From NCBI GenBank assembly GCA_963798775.1, contig CAWCUK010000003.1, positions 310,001-374,000 on the forward strand: a DNA stretch of 64,000 nucleotides, given 5' to 3'. The translations under genes and the position numbers were made by a program. Shown here one piece after another: positions 1-9,196 of the stretch (its first letter is position 1; each line of letters opens with the position of its first letter). Origin of the DNA: CAWCUK01 sp963798775. GTDB lineage: Bacteria > Bacteroidota > Ignavibacteria > Ignavibacteriales > Ignavibacteriaceae. The notes under the pieces were generated by a model that made no database searches, was not told where the DNA came from, and saw only the letters and a program-made list of their open reading frames with translations.

Positions 1-1095
1 TTAACCGAAGCTGATTTAAAAATTAAAAACCAGATCGATTTTTTTAAAACGTTAATAAATACTATCCCAATTCCCGTTTTTGTAATGGATCGTAATAATC
101 ACTGTTCGGATCGTAATAAGGCTTTCCTAGAATTTTTCGGAGAAAATAAGGAGGAGTTTCTTAATAAAAATATTAACACTCTTAAACCATTTGAGAAAAA
201 TAATAACGAAAGTTTCCACTCGTGCGAAACCAATATTATAAATAAAGAAGGTATAGTTCACGAAGTAATTCTTTATAAAGCCGGTATTATCGGCGAAAAT
301 GAAATAAGCGACGGCTGGGTCGGTGTTATACTCGATATTTCCCAGCACAAAAAGATGCAGGAGGAAATTAAAAAAGCGCTGGAAGCCGAAAAAGAATTGA
401 ATAATTTAAGATCAAAATTTGTCTCTACCGCTTCGCATGAATTTAGAACTCCGCTCACTTCAATACTAGCTTCGGCTGAGCTTCTGCTCCGTTACTATGA
501 TAGATGGGATGATGAGAAAAAGTTAAACGCGTTAAAAAGAATTCAAAATTCAGCGGATTATATGAACGGTTTGATTTCGGATGTACTCACTTTAAATAAA
601 TCCGAATCGGGCAGAATAAAATTTAATCCCGAATATTTAGAATTAATTAGCTTATGTTCAATTATAATTGAAGAAGTTAAACTTATAGCTAAACCCGAAC
701 ATCAAATTGAATTTATTCATCAAGAAAAAAATATATACGGAAATTTTGACGGCATATTGATAAGGCAGCTCTTAAACAATTTATTATCTAACGCGATAAA
801 ATATTCGCCGGACGGAGGAAAAGTAAAATTATCTATTAAGGATAAAGACTCCGAAGTTCTTTTTGAAGTTCAAGATGAAGGCATTGGCATAACAAAAGAT
901 GATCAAGAAAAACTTTTTCAGCCTTTTTATAGAGGGACAAATATTAGTAATATTTCGGGTACCGGTCTCGGACTATCAATTTTAAAAAAGGCTGTAGATT
1001 TGCATAACGGCAGGGTAGAATTTAAAAGCAAATTGAATGAAGGAACAATTTTCAAAGTTGCTATACCGAAACAATCTGTTCCCGTAAGTCCTTAA
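1..1095 (+). CDS. PAS-domain sensor histidine kinase (5' end outside window)
   Basis: The reading frame is open from base 1, so the gene starts outside the window; the first ATG inside (85) is internal to a PAS domain. About 364 residues are visible. They hold a PAS domain (about 14-120), a short coiled linker, then the kinase core: H-box SHEFRTPL with the phosphorylated His codon at 436-438, N-box LLNNLLSNAIKYS, G1 box DEGIG and G2 box GTGLGLS. This is a HisKA/HATPase_c sensor kinase that autophosphorylates on His and passes phosphate to a response regulator. No regulator is adjacent, so it acts as an orphan here. Its kinase core closely resembles that of the kinase at 44676-47585. Upstream domains and membrane segments cannot be judged. 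Confidence 0.93.
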   Translation, partial: LTEADLKIKNQIDFFKTLINTIPIPVFVMDRNNHCSDRNKAFLEFFGENKEEFLNKNINTLKPFEKNNNESFHSCETNIINKEGIVHEVILYKAGIIGENEISDGWVGVILDISQHKKMQEEIKKALEAEKELNNLRSKFVSTASHEFRTPLTSILASAELLLRYYDRWDDEKKLNALKRIQNSADYMNGLISDVLTLNKSESGRIKFNPEYLELISLCSIIIEEVKLIAKPEHQIEFIHQEKNIYGNFDGILIRQLLNNLLSNAIKYSPDGGKVKLSIKDKDSEVLFEVQDEGIGITKDDQEKLFQPFYRGTNISNISGTGLGLSILKKAVDLHNGRVEFKSKLNEGTIFKVAIPKQSVPVSP

Positions 1096-1229
1096 AAATT
1101 AAATAATTAATAGAAAATTACGATAATATGATAGCAAGTAAAAATTTTTAGAAGGAAATTCTCCGGTTTAATAAATTGACTTCCGGTACCAGCCTAAAAA
1201 ATAAACTTAAACATCTCGAGGTAAAAAAT

Positions 1230-3605
1230 ATGTTAAAGGGGATGATAAACAACTTCTCAATTAAAATTAAAATCATGTTCCTTCTCGGAATAATATTTTC
1301 GCTTTTGGGCGTTTATTCTGTTTTCCAGTATCTCGAAATTCAAGCGCTGAATGAAGAAACAGATTCAAAAAATATTGACCTTTCTTTTTTAGAAGCGAGA
1401 AAAGGAGAAAAAGATTTTCTTGCCGGCAAAAATTTAAATGACGCGGAAAAAGTTAATTCGACTATAAATAAGTTAGATTCACTTCTTCAGCCGTATCTGC
1501 GAGAAGAAACTGCAATAAAAATAAATGAGGCGGTAGGAAGTTATAAATCAATTTTTGATGATCTTGTTATACTAATAAAAGAACGCGGCATTGATGAAAA
1601 TTCGGGTGCCGAAGGGAAACTTAGAGAAAGCATCCACAATCTTGAATCATTAATAAATGAGGATTCAGATAAAAATGTACTTGTGAAAATGCTGATGGCG
1701 CGCAGGCATGAAAAAGATTTCTTTTTACGAGAAGACGCTAAATATATTTCTGAATTAAAAGAATCAGTTGCCTCTTTAAAATTGAAAGCGCAAAATTTAA
1801 ATATTTCCGCACAAGAAAAAACTCGTATTTCCAATCTCATAGATGATTATGTTAGAAATTTTGAAATAGCTTCTAAATGTATTTTTGATGTAAAAAAAAC
1901 AAACGCTTCGCTAAATAAACAAGCCGCGGAAATAGAATCTTTAATCGATAAAATGTTTGAAGCTAAACAGGAAGCGGCTTCGGACGCGTATAAAATAAAA
2001 TTTGCAATAATGATTTTTGTTTTTATAGCCGCTCTTCTTTCCGGGTTGTATATCATAAAATTAATTACAAATCCCATACATAAGCTTACAGAAGCGGCAA
2101 ATAAAATGGCATCCGGAGAACTTGATATTGAAGTCGATATAAATTCGAATGATGAAGTTGGAAAACTCGCAGCTTCGTTCAACAGCATGTCACAAAAAAT
2201 TTCTTTACAGGTTCAGTATTTGGAAAACCTTCCTTCTCCCGTTGTTATTATTGATAAAGAATTTTCAATCCAATATTTAAATAAAAGCGCGTCTCAAGTA
2301 ATAGGCAAAGAAGCGGCGGTTTTATTAGGTCAAAAATGTTACGATCAATTTAAAACATGCCATTGTCAAACAAATGAATGTGCCTTAAATAAAGCTATGG
2401 AAAATGACGGTGTTTTTGCGGCCGAAACAGTAGCAAAACCGAACGGTAAAGAAATGCCTATTATTTATACAGGAGCTCCCGTTAAAAATAAAAAGGGAGA
2501 GATAATAGGTGCTATGGAAGCTGTTGCCGATATTTCTGAAATTAAAGAAATGCAGAATTATTTAACTCGTTCTACTCAAAAAATGCTTAGTGCGATGGAT
2601 CAGTTTGCGGAAGGAGATCTTACGGTAGAAGTAGTTCCGGAAAAAGAAAATGATGATTTAGGCAAATTATTTAAAGGTTTTAATAAATCGATAAAAAATG
2701 TTAGAAATGCGATTGAACAAGTAAACGGCGCTGTTCAGGCTGTTGCAAGCGCTAGTACTCAAATATCTTCAAGTTCAGAAGAAATGGCTGCCGGCGCAAG
2801 CGAACAAAGTTCGCAAACCTCGGAAGTAGCAAGTGCTGTTGAGGAAATGACAAGAACTATTTTAGAAACATCAAAAAATACTATTAAAGCGGCGGATAAT
2901 TCAAAAAACGCGAACGCGATGGCTAAAAAAGGCGTAAGTAAAATTGATAAAACTAATAGTGGGATGAAAAAAATTGTTGATTCTGCGATGGAAGCCGGAA
3001 AGTTAATTGCCGAGCTGGCCCAAAAAACCGAGCAGATTGGAGAGATAACTCAAGTTATTGATGATATTGCTGATCAGACAAATTTATTGGCTCTTAACGC
3101 GGCAATTGAGGCAGCAAGAGCAGGCGAACAGGGAAGAGGTTTCGCTGTTGTAGCGGATGAAGTTAGAAAACTTGCCGAAAGAACAACTAAGGCTACTAAA
3201 GAAATTTCCAATATGATAAAAGAAGTCCAAACTGAAGCTAAAGCAGCCGATTCTTCAATGTCGGAAGCGGGAAAATCTGTTGAAGAAGGAATGAGTTTAA
3301 CGGCGGAAGTAGCAGATGTTCTCCATGAAATTTTACTTGTAAATTCTAAAGTTTCCGATATGGTAAACCAAATAGCGACTGCGGGTGAAGAACAATCGGC
3401 GACCGCTGAACAAATTAGTAAAAATATTGAAGGAATAAGTTGCGTTACCGATCAATCGGCAGCCGGAACTTTACAAATAGCGAGAGCCGCGGAAGATTTA
3501 AACCAGCTTACCAATAATTTACAGTTACTGGTTGAGAGATTTAAATTAAAAAATGAAAGCAAATATTCGGTTAGAGCTAACGGGGTTTTAGTGAATGAAT
3601 TTTAA
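1230..3605 (+). CDS. Methyl-accepting chemotaxis protein with HBM-like sensor and Cys-rich PAS domain
   Basis: Chemoreceptor of about 791 residues. TM1 lies at about 12-34; a mostly helical periplasmic domain follows with two repeats of the R-x-x-EKDF type (helical bimodular sensor style); TM2 is near 265-287; then HAMP, a cytoplasmic PAS domain, a second HAMP-like segment and the coiled-coil signalling domain with the conserved tip (DQTNLLALNAAIEAARAGE). It should relay ligand binding to CheW/CheA. The PAS domain carries a cysteine cluster (CYDQFKTCHCQTNEC) that could hold a metal or Fe-S centre. An upstream in-frame TTG at 1176 exists, but the ATG at 1230 has GAGGT about 8 bases before it and gives a normal N-terminus. 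Transcription ends at the hairpin 3611-3640. Confidence 0.93.
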   Translation: MLKGMINNFSIKIKIMFLLGIIFSLLGVYSVFQYLEIQALNEETDSKNIDLSFLEARKGEKDFLAGKNLNDAEKVNSTINKLDSLLQPYLREETAIKINEAVGSYKSIFDDLVILIKERGIDENSGAEGKLRESIHNLESLINEDSDKNVLVKMLMARRHEKDFFLREDAKYISELKESVASLKLKAQNLNISAQEKTRISNLIDDYVRNFEIASKCIFDVKKTNASLNKQAAEIESLIDKMFEAKQEAASDAYKIKFAIMIFVFIAALLSGLYIIKLITNPIHKLTEAANKMASGELDIEVDINSNDEVGKLAASFNSMSQKISLQVQYLENLPSPVVIIDKEFSIQYLNKSASQVIGKEAAVLLGQKCYDQFKTCHCQTNECALNKAMENDGVFAAETVAKPNGKEMPIIYTGAPVKNKKGEIIGAMEAVADISEIKEMQNYLTRSTQKMLSAMDQFAEGDLTVEVVPEKENDDLGKLFKGFNKSIKNVRNAIEQVNGAVQAVASASTQISSSSEEMAAGASEQSSQTSEVASAVEEMTRTILETSKNTIKAADNSKNANAMAKKGVSKIDKTNSGMKKIVDSAMEAGKLIAELAQKTEQIGEITQVIDDIADQTNLLALNAAIEAARAGEQGRGFAVVADEVRKLAERTTKATKEISNMIKEVQTEAKAADSSMSEAGKSVEEGMSLTAEVADVLHEILLVNSKVSDMVNQIATAGEEQSATAEQISKNIEGISCVTDQSAAGTLQIARAAEDLNQLTNNLQLLVERFKLKNESKYSVRANGVLVNEF

Positions 3606-3610
3606 ATTTG

Positions 3611-3653
3611 AGAGGCTATCAAATATTTTAGATAGCCTCTTCTGATTTTTTAT
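3611..3653. terminator. Convergent intrinsic terminator
   Basis: A perfect 10-bp inverted repeat (agaggctatc at 3611-3620, gatagcctct at 3631-3640) has a 10-base loop and a T-rich tail. It lies between the chemoreceptor gene (plus) and the DUF4142 gene (minus) and probably serves both. Confidence 0.85.
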
Positions 3654-4207
3654 TTTCCTTCTACATTTTTTTGAGTTTGTTCTGCTAGCCTTAAATGTTC
3701 CTGTAATTTAGGGACAGTTTTTTTCGCCCATTCTCGAACTTCCTCGTTATCAGCGTTTTTGCTTGCTTTTTTAAAATTCTCTATATCTTCTTTATGGTCT
3801 TTTACCATTGCGTCCATATATTTTTTATCAAATTCTTTCCCGGAATATTGTTTCAATTTATCATATTTTTTTTGATGTTTCGACATCATAGAATTGGGAA
3901 GAGTAATGTTATTTTTCTGCGCGATTTCCTTTAACTGTTCATTAGCTTTAGAATGATCGGAAATCATTCGCTGTCCAAAATCCTTTACGTCTTGTGAACT
4001 CGCGTTCTGCTGAGCAAGGCGGCCCAATTTTACTTCCATCATTCCGCCGCTGGCTGCTTCTTTCGCGAATTCATTTTTCTTGTTCGATTTTAAGGTTTTA
4101 CTTGTTCTGTTATTATTCATTTGTGTATTACTATTAACGGAATCTTGCGCAAGTAAAGAAATGGAAAAGATTCCTATAACCATCAATATCAACTGAAGTT
4201 TTTTCAT
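3650..4207 (-). CDS. DUF4142 family secreted protein
   Basis: 185 residues with an N-terminal signal peptide (cleavage near residue 20, after LLAQ). Residues about 45-180 match the DUF4142 pattern as I know it: a four-helix, ferritin-like fold built from EFAKEAASGGMMEVKLG, then QDVKDFGQRMISDHSKAN and a C-terminal helix. Members are small exported proteins, often stress-linked, with no settled biochemical role. The start is supported by AAGGAG 7-8 bases upstream of the ATG. The stop lies beside the terminator shared with the chemoreceptor gene. The upstream neighbour on the same strand begins its own unit about 150 bases away. Confidence 0.85.
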   Translation of the reverse strand: MKKLQLILMVIGIFSISLLAQDSVNSNTQMNNNRTSKTLKSNKKNEFAKEAASGGMMEVKLGRLAQQNASSQDVKDFGQRMISDHSKANEQLKEIAQKNNITLPNSMMSKHQKKYDKLKQYSGKEFDKKYMDAMVKDHKEDIENFKKASKNADNEEVREWAKKTVPKLQEHLRLAEQTQKNVEGK

Positions 4208-4363
4208 CGTTGTCTCCTTTTTTTATGTTCATTCAAAAATAATTTCAGAGCGGCTTAAAATGAATATGATTAATCACTTTACGAAGTTATAAAATTGAAA
4301 ATGTGATACCGGTGATTTTGAACTTAATAACTGGAAAAACAAAATTTCGGGGAACTAATTTTC

Positions 4364-5116
4364 TTATGAAAATTTTTGGCCTATAACTACATCATAATGA
4401 CCTACAATCATATCGTCGGAAGTCTTTATTGTTGATTGATATTCTTTTTCTAAAGACATACGCCACAAATAAATTTTGGAGTATGTGTCTTTTATTTTAT
4501 CATTCAGATTTTTAAACTCAATGCTTTGTTCAAAACGAACAGCGTAACGTTTATCATCCCAAATGGAAATAGAAATAAAATCACGGTCTTCGGTAATACT
4601 TTGAGTGAGAAAAATATCTCGGCAGCCTTCTGTTGTTAAAAAAGCGGGAATAATTATTTCGGCGAATAATTTCTTAAATTCTTCAAGCTTTTCTTTTTCT
4701 ATTTTTATGGACGCGATTCTGATGAACATTTTCTTATTCAGCATTACGTCCCCCGCTTCTTTTTGAACCGCCACGCTATATCTTTTAATTACAGGATCTA
4801 TTGAAGCAGGCGCGTTACGCAATTCCATATCATCCGTTAATTGTATCTTCCATTCGGTTGTTTCTTCAAAAAAAGGTTTTGCCTGATTAAAAAGACTTTT
4901 AAATAATCCGCTTTGTTCATAGGTTTCCGCGTGCTGTTTAGTTTCCCAAAAAGTTAGTGAAATAAATTCGTTCTCCCGCGGATCACCCTTAATCAAAGTC
5001 GCGAATAAACAGCCGCCGGTTTCTTGTAATTTCGGTGAAATAGTATTTTTATAAAACTCTTTGAAATCCTCCACGAATTTCGGGTTAAGGTTTAACTGCA
5101 GCATTCTCATAAACAT
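4364..5116 (-). CDS. Tandem antibiotic biosynthesis monooxygenase (ABM)-like protein
   Basis: 250 residues with two related ABM-type ferredoxin-like domains, about 1-95 and 127-220. Each starts with a hydrophobic strand (MFMRMLQL / MFIRIASI), has an alpha helix ending before a T-x-GC turn (ETGGC / TTEGC), and then a strand with F-IS-x-x-WD/E followed by a helix containing FEQS/YEQS. ABM domains are small oxygenase or heme-degradation folds; many members have no known substrate. AAAGGAGA sits 8-9 bases before the ATG. It lies 56 bases downstream of the GAF-SpoIIE phosphatase and may be cotranscribed with it. No gene-specific function can be assigned. Confidence 0.8.
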   Translation of the reverse strand: MFMRMLQLNLNPKFVEDFKEFYKNTISPKLQETGGCLFATLIKGDPRENEFISLTFWETKQHAETYEQSGLFKSLFNQAKPFFEETTEWKIQLTDDMELRNAPASIDPVIKRYSVAVQKEAGDVMLNKKMFIRIASIKIEKEKLEEFKKLFAEIIIPAFLTTEGCRDIFLTQSITEDRDFISISIWDDKRYAVRFEQSIEFKNLNDKIKDTYSKIYLWRMSLEKEYQSTIKTSDDMIVGHYDVVIGQKFS

Positions 5117-5172
5117 TTTAAGATCTCCTTTAAGCTTAAGAAATCTGTAAATTCTTAAACTTATAAATGTTA

Positions 5173-6477
5173 TTAGCTGATGTTCTTTATAACAACGATG
5201 GTCATATCATCCATCTGGGGCTGTCCTTCTGTAAATTTGGTTACTGTATCAAAAACTATCTCAATAATTTCTTCGGCCGGTTTATGTTTAATTTCTAATA
5301 ATAGCTGTTGTAGTCTTTCTTCTTCAAACTCTTTTTCTTCATTATTCATTGCTTCAGTAATACCGTCAGAAAAAATAAACAGCAGATCTCCGCTTGTAAA
5401 ATTTATATCTTCTTCCTCATAAATACCGGAAGGCATTATACCTATAATTACTCCCCCTTTGTTCAGCCTAATTACATCATTATTCTTTTTGATCAAGAAA
5501 GGATTATTGTGCCCGGCGTTGCAGTAAGTTATTTTTTGTTCGTCAGGTTTAAGAATACCTGTGAAAAGTGTCGCGAATTTATTTGAAGCTGTATTATAGT
5601 AAAGAATATTATTAGAAAAAGTAACAGAATCTTTACAACATTTATCCATAAGAATTTGGCCCCGCAGAGAAGCCTGCAGGTTTGCCATTAACAATGAGGC
5701 TGGAATACCTTTCCCTGTAATATCCGCGAGACAAAAAGCTAATTTTTTATTTTCAATTTCAATAAAATCATAATAATCTCCTCCAACATCGGTAGCGGGT
5801 ACACTTTTTCCCGCGATTTGATAACCTTCAATTTTAGGTTGTGTTTTTGGAAGCAACCCCACTTGTATTTCATAAGCGAGACGCATTTCTTCACGAAGTT
5901 TTATGAGCGCCTGTTCATTTTGATAAAGCCTTGCGTTTTCAACAACGTGAGCTGATTGTGCGGCGATTATTCCTAATAATCTTTTATCATTAGTTGTAAA
6001 ATCATTATTATCTCTTTTGTTAAAAACCGTTATAAGCCCGAGCATTTTGCCTTTTAACAGCATCGGAACACTTAGCAAAGATTTAATCGGGAAATCTGTA
6101 TATTTTACGGAAGTAAATCTTGTGTCGGTTTCAAAATTATTTATTACCAGCGGTGCCTTGTTTAATAGCATCCAGCCTGTTAATTGAGTATCCAATCTTA
6201 AGGGCTGAAAATCGGTACTGCTGTCTTGTTTTCTAATCATTGTATGAAAAGGATTTTTGCTGTCTTTTTCATCGAGCAGCATAACCACTCCTTGTTCCAC
6301 ATTTAAATGTTTTACGCATTTTCTTACAATTAAATCAACAATCTTTTTAATCGATTGTGTGGATGTGATAGCAATAGCGATTTCATTTAGCGCGGAAAGT
6401 TCCTCAATGGCGGTTCGTAGTTTTAAGATTTCATCCTGAAGGCGAGAAACTAAAATTGATTCTTCTTTTGTTTCCAT
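5173..6477 (-). CDS. GAF domain - SpoIIE (PP2C-type) serine phosphatase
   Basis: 434 residues: a short coiled N-terminus, a GAF domain at about 30-185, a linker helix with the LPKTQP segment typical of RsbU-like proteins, and a SpoIIE/PP2C phosphatase domain at about 205-434. Metal-binding motifs are visible: VGGDYYD, ADITGKG, FSDGITEA and DDMTIVV. Proteins of this design dephosphorylate anti-sigma-factor antagonists in partner-switching pathways; the GAF domain probably senses a small molecule. No STAS antagonist or anti-sigma kinase is encoded nearby, so the target is elsewhere. There is no membrane segment, so it is cytoplasmic. Confidence 0.92.
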   Translation of the reverse strand: METKEESILVSRLQDEILKLRTAIEELSALNEIAIAITSTQSIKKIVDLIVRKCVKHLNVEQGVVMLLDEKDSKNPFHTMIRKQDSSTDFQPLRLDTQLTGWMLLNKAPLVINNFETDTRFTSVKYTDFPIKSLLSVPMLLKGKMLGLITVFNKRDNNDFTTNDKRLLGIIAAQSAHVVENARLYQNEQALIKLREEMRLAYEIQVGLLPKTQPKIEGYQIAGKSVPATDVGGDYYDFIEIENKKLAFCLADITGKGIPASLLMANLQASLRGQILMDKCCKDSVTFSNNILYYNTASNKFATLFTGILKPDEQKITYCNAGHNNPFLIKKNNDVIRLNKGGVIIGIMPSGIYEEEDINFTSGDLLFIFSDGITEAMNNEEKEFEEERLQQLLLEIKHKPAEEIIEIVFDTVTKFTEGQPQMDDMTIVVIKNIS

Positions 6478-6694
6478 GTTGTACTTCAGTTTTTTTTGAA
6501 ATGAAAAAAATATTCCGGAAGGGTATTAATTTAATATACAGTTTTTTTTAGAATGTAAAATGGGGAAAATTTATGTATCCGATTTATAGCGATTAAATAC
6601 GGAAATTTTATTTCCCTCATGATGATTTTTATCATTTTATTTCAATTCTCCTTCTGTAATATTTTATTTTGTAAAAATTAACCACGGATAAAAG

Positions 6695-7486
6695 ATGGGA
6701 AAATATAAATGGAACGCTGATGAATATTCGCGCTATTCATCCGCACAGCATAAGTGGGCTAGGGAAGTTATAGCTAAAGTGAGTTTACAAAAAGATGAAC
6801 ATGTTTTAGATGTTGGCTGCGGCGATGGTAAGGTGACGGCGGAAATAGCTGCTTATGTTCCCGAAGGTACTGTTCTAGGCATAGATAATTCCGCCGCAAT
6901 GATTAATTTTGCTAATGATAAATTTCCTAAAAGTAAATTTCCCAATTTGTCTTTTCTTGTTGGGGACGCTAAAAATTTAAAATATATAAATCAATTTGAT
7001 GTTATACTTTCTAATGCCGCTCTGCACTGGGTTGATGATCATCAAAAAGTTCTAAATGGTATGTACAACAGTTTAAAAACCGGGGGAAGAATTTTGCTCC
7101 AAATGGGCGGGAAGGGAAACATTCAAGAAGCTTTTAATACGCTTAATAAAATGAAACTGAAAGATGAATGGCTACCTTATCTTCATGATTTTAAATCTCC
7201 TTATAATTTCTACAGTATCGAAGAATATTATGATTTACTTGCTCAGACAGATTTTAAAAAAATTAAGGTTGATTTAGTTGAAAAGGATATGCTGCACAAA
7301 GGAGAAGAAGGGTTAAAAGGATGGATAAGAACTACCTGGCTGCCGATTACCGAAAAGATTCCTTTTGAGAAACGGGAAGAATTCATCCACCATACATATC
7401 GTGCTTTTGCTAATGATTATCCTTCTGATAATGAAGATGTTTTTCATGTGAAAGCAAAAAGATTGATTGTGGAAGGCGAAAAATAA
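6695..7486 (+). CDS. Class I SAM-dependent methyltransferase
   Basis: 263 residues. SAM-binding motif I is VLDVGCGDG (about 38-46), followed by the acidic end of strand 2 (GIDNSAAM) and motif III/IV around DVILSNAALHWVDD. The NAALHW segment is characteristic of the trans-aconitate 2-methyltransferase-like group, although membership there does not fix the substrate. The protein is cytoplasmic with no extra domains. It stands alone, with 120 bases to the next gene. No strong ribosome binding site precedes the ATG at 6695. Confidence 0.88.
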   Translation: MGKYKWNADEYSRYSSAQHKWAREVIAKVSLQKDEHVLDVGCGDGKVTAEIAAYVPEGTVLGIDNSAAMINFANDKFPKSKFPNLSFLVGDAKNLKYINQFDVILSNAALHWVDDHQKVLNGMYNSLKTGGRILLQMGGKGNIQEAFNTLNKMKLKDEWLPYLHDFKSPYNFYSIEEYYDLLAQTDFKKIKVDLVEKDMLHKGEEGLKGWIRTTWLPITEKIPFEKREEFIHHTYRAFANDYPSDNEDVFHVKAKRLIVEGEK

Positions 7487-7607
7487 TGTTTCATAGCTAA
7501 AAATAGTAACCGTCGAAGATGCGTGATAATAATAACAAATAATTTTACCGCAATATCTTACTTATATATCAAGTTTTTCTGTAATAAAAATAGAGAGTGA
7601 GGAAAAA

Positions 7608-9134
7608 TTGATTTCCGAATTACATTGCCATACATCAGAATACTCGGCCTGCAGCCATGTTAACGCGGTAGAATTAATTACACGAGCATATAATTTAGGA
7701 CTTCAGGGAATAGTTATTACTGATCACCATTATCAATGGAACGATCAGGATCTTGTAGATATTAAAAAAGAAGCCGGACTGCCGGAAATTTTTAATGTGC
7801 TGGCGGGGCAAGAATTTAAAACTTCTAATTACGGCGATGTGCTTGTTTACGGTGTTAAAAATACTATTCAAAAACAAAAAATGACTTTGGAGGAACTTAG
7901 AGAAAAACATCCTGACGCCGCGATAATATGGGCGCATCCTTACCGTCACGATAAGATTCCCAAAAGAGAAAAATTGCTCAATCCTCTTTTAGACGGTATC
8001 GAAATTTTTAGTTCTAATTATACTGTTACAGAAGCTTCAAGAGCTTTAAAGGATTGGCATGAGCTAAAATATACGGCTATCGCGGGAACTGATACTCACG
8101 CGCTTAGTTATACAGGTACTTATCCTACAATTTTCGATCATCCTTTTTCTACGATTGAGGGATTAGTTAAAGAGCTAAAAGCAGGAAGATGCAGGCCGTA
8201 TTTTAAAGAAACTCCGCGAATAGGAACAACAGATACAGAAATTACAGAACTTTCAATCGGACCAAAATCATCTAAAGAAAGAAAAGAAGTAATTGTAAAA
8301 TCATATAAAGATAAGCTGACATGGAAAGACAGCGAACGCACTCATAAAATAATGGAAGGTATATTAAATAACGGGTTTGAAAGCGGGAAATATAGAGTTC
8401 CGAAACCCTTGGATAAGGATGAAAAAAATCTTTCTTTAATTGAAGAGCAAATAAAGGGTGATACTTTATTTGATAAAATTATAAACGCGGATGAAGAACA
8501 AGCACATTATTATTTGAGACTTGCCGCGCGATGGCTTTCTAAATTTCATAATAAAAAATTGGAAATTAGCCCTAAAGATGAATATTTATCTATTGAAAAA
8601 GAAAGATTGGATTACTACATCAGCCGGATGATTAATAATAAACATTCGCACCTGCAAAGAATTAAATTAATTCTGGAAGAAGTTTGGAAGCATGAACTTG
8701 AATTACTGACAAATCATAAAGAAGTTTTAGTGCAAGGGCACGGAGATTTTCATCCTAAAAATATTTTTCTCGGTAAAGATAAAGTAACCGGTGAAGAATA
8801 TATTGCCGCAATTGATTTTAACAGTTCGTATCAGCTGCCGAAAGCTTTTGATACGGCTACTTTTATCGCGCAATATAAAAATATGTTTTTCGAGAATTCC
8901 GATGTAAATAAAAAAGCTCCTGTAGATATTTTTCTTAGTGAATATGTTGAAAGAGCCGAAGACCTGAGCGGCAATTTTTATGATCAAGTTGAATTATACA
9001 AAGCAAGATCTTATTTGAGTGTACTATATTATTTGGAAAAAGTAGGCAAAGGTGAGAGCGAAAATTTTTGGACAATTTTAGTTGAAGCGGAACGATGTTT
9101 AGCCCATAGATCATTTAGCACTACATTTAAATAA
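7608..9134 (+). CDS. PHP metal hydrolase - aminoglycoside phosphotransferase-like fusion
   Basis: 508 residues. The first 205 form a PHP domain: metal ligands in LHCHTSEYS, ITDHH, the Glu of AGQEF, WAHPY and GTDTHA. Residues about 240-500 form an APH/choline kinase-type domain with the Brenner motif QGHGDFHPKN and a following metal Asp in AIDFNSS; the nucleotide lysine loop is shortened and hard to place. PHP domains hydrolyse phosphoesters (for example histidinol phosphatase and PHP nucleosidases), whereas APH kinases transfer phosphate, so a protein with opposed or coupled activities on one substrate is possible. TTG is the start: GTGAGG lies 5 bases before it and LISELHCHT begins the PHP domain directly. 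Confidence 0.85.
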   Translation: MISELHCHTSEYSACSHVNAVELITRAYNLGLQGIVITDHHYQWNDQDLVDIKKEAGLPEIFNVLAGQEFKTSNYGDVLVYGVKNTIQKQKMTLEELREKHPDAAIIWAHPYRHDKIPKREKLLNPLLDGIEIFSSNYTVTEASRALKDWHELKYTAIAGTDTHALSYTGTYPTIFDHPFSTIEGLVKELKAGRCRPYFKETPRIGTTDTEITELSIGPKSSKERKEVIVKSYKDKLTWKDSERTHKIMEGILNNGFESGKYRVPKPLDKDEKNLSLIEEQIKGDTLFDKIINADEEQAHYYLRLAARWLSKFHNKKLEISPKDEYLSIEKERLDYYISRMINNKHSHLQRIKLILEEVWKHELELLTNHKEVLVQGHGDFHPKNIFLGKDKVTGEEYIAAIDFNSSYQLPKAFDTATFIAQYKNMFFENSDVNKKAPVDIFLSEYVERAEDLSGNFYDQVELYKARSYLSVLYYLEKVGKGESENFWTILVEAERCLAHRSFSTTFK

Positions 9135-9196
9135 ATATTATAAAAAACCGAATTTAAAAATACTCTAATTTATTTTCACCCGTTTTTAATGGATAT

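Noticed and set aside
1176..1229. TTG start for the chemoreceptor
   Set aside because: No suitably spaced ribosome binding site, and it adds 18 residues that do not fit the family; ATG 1230 has GAGGT.
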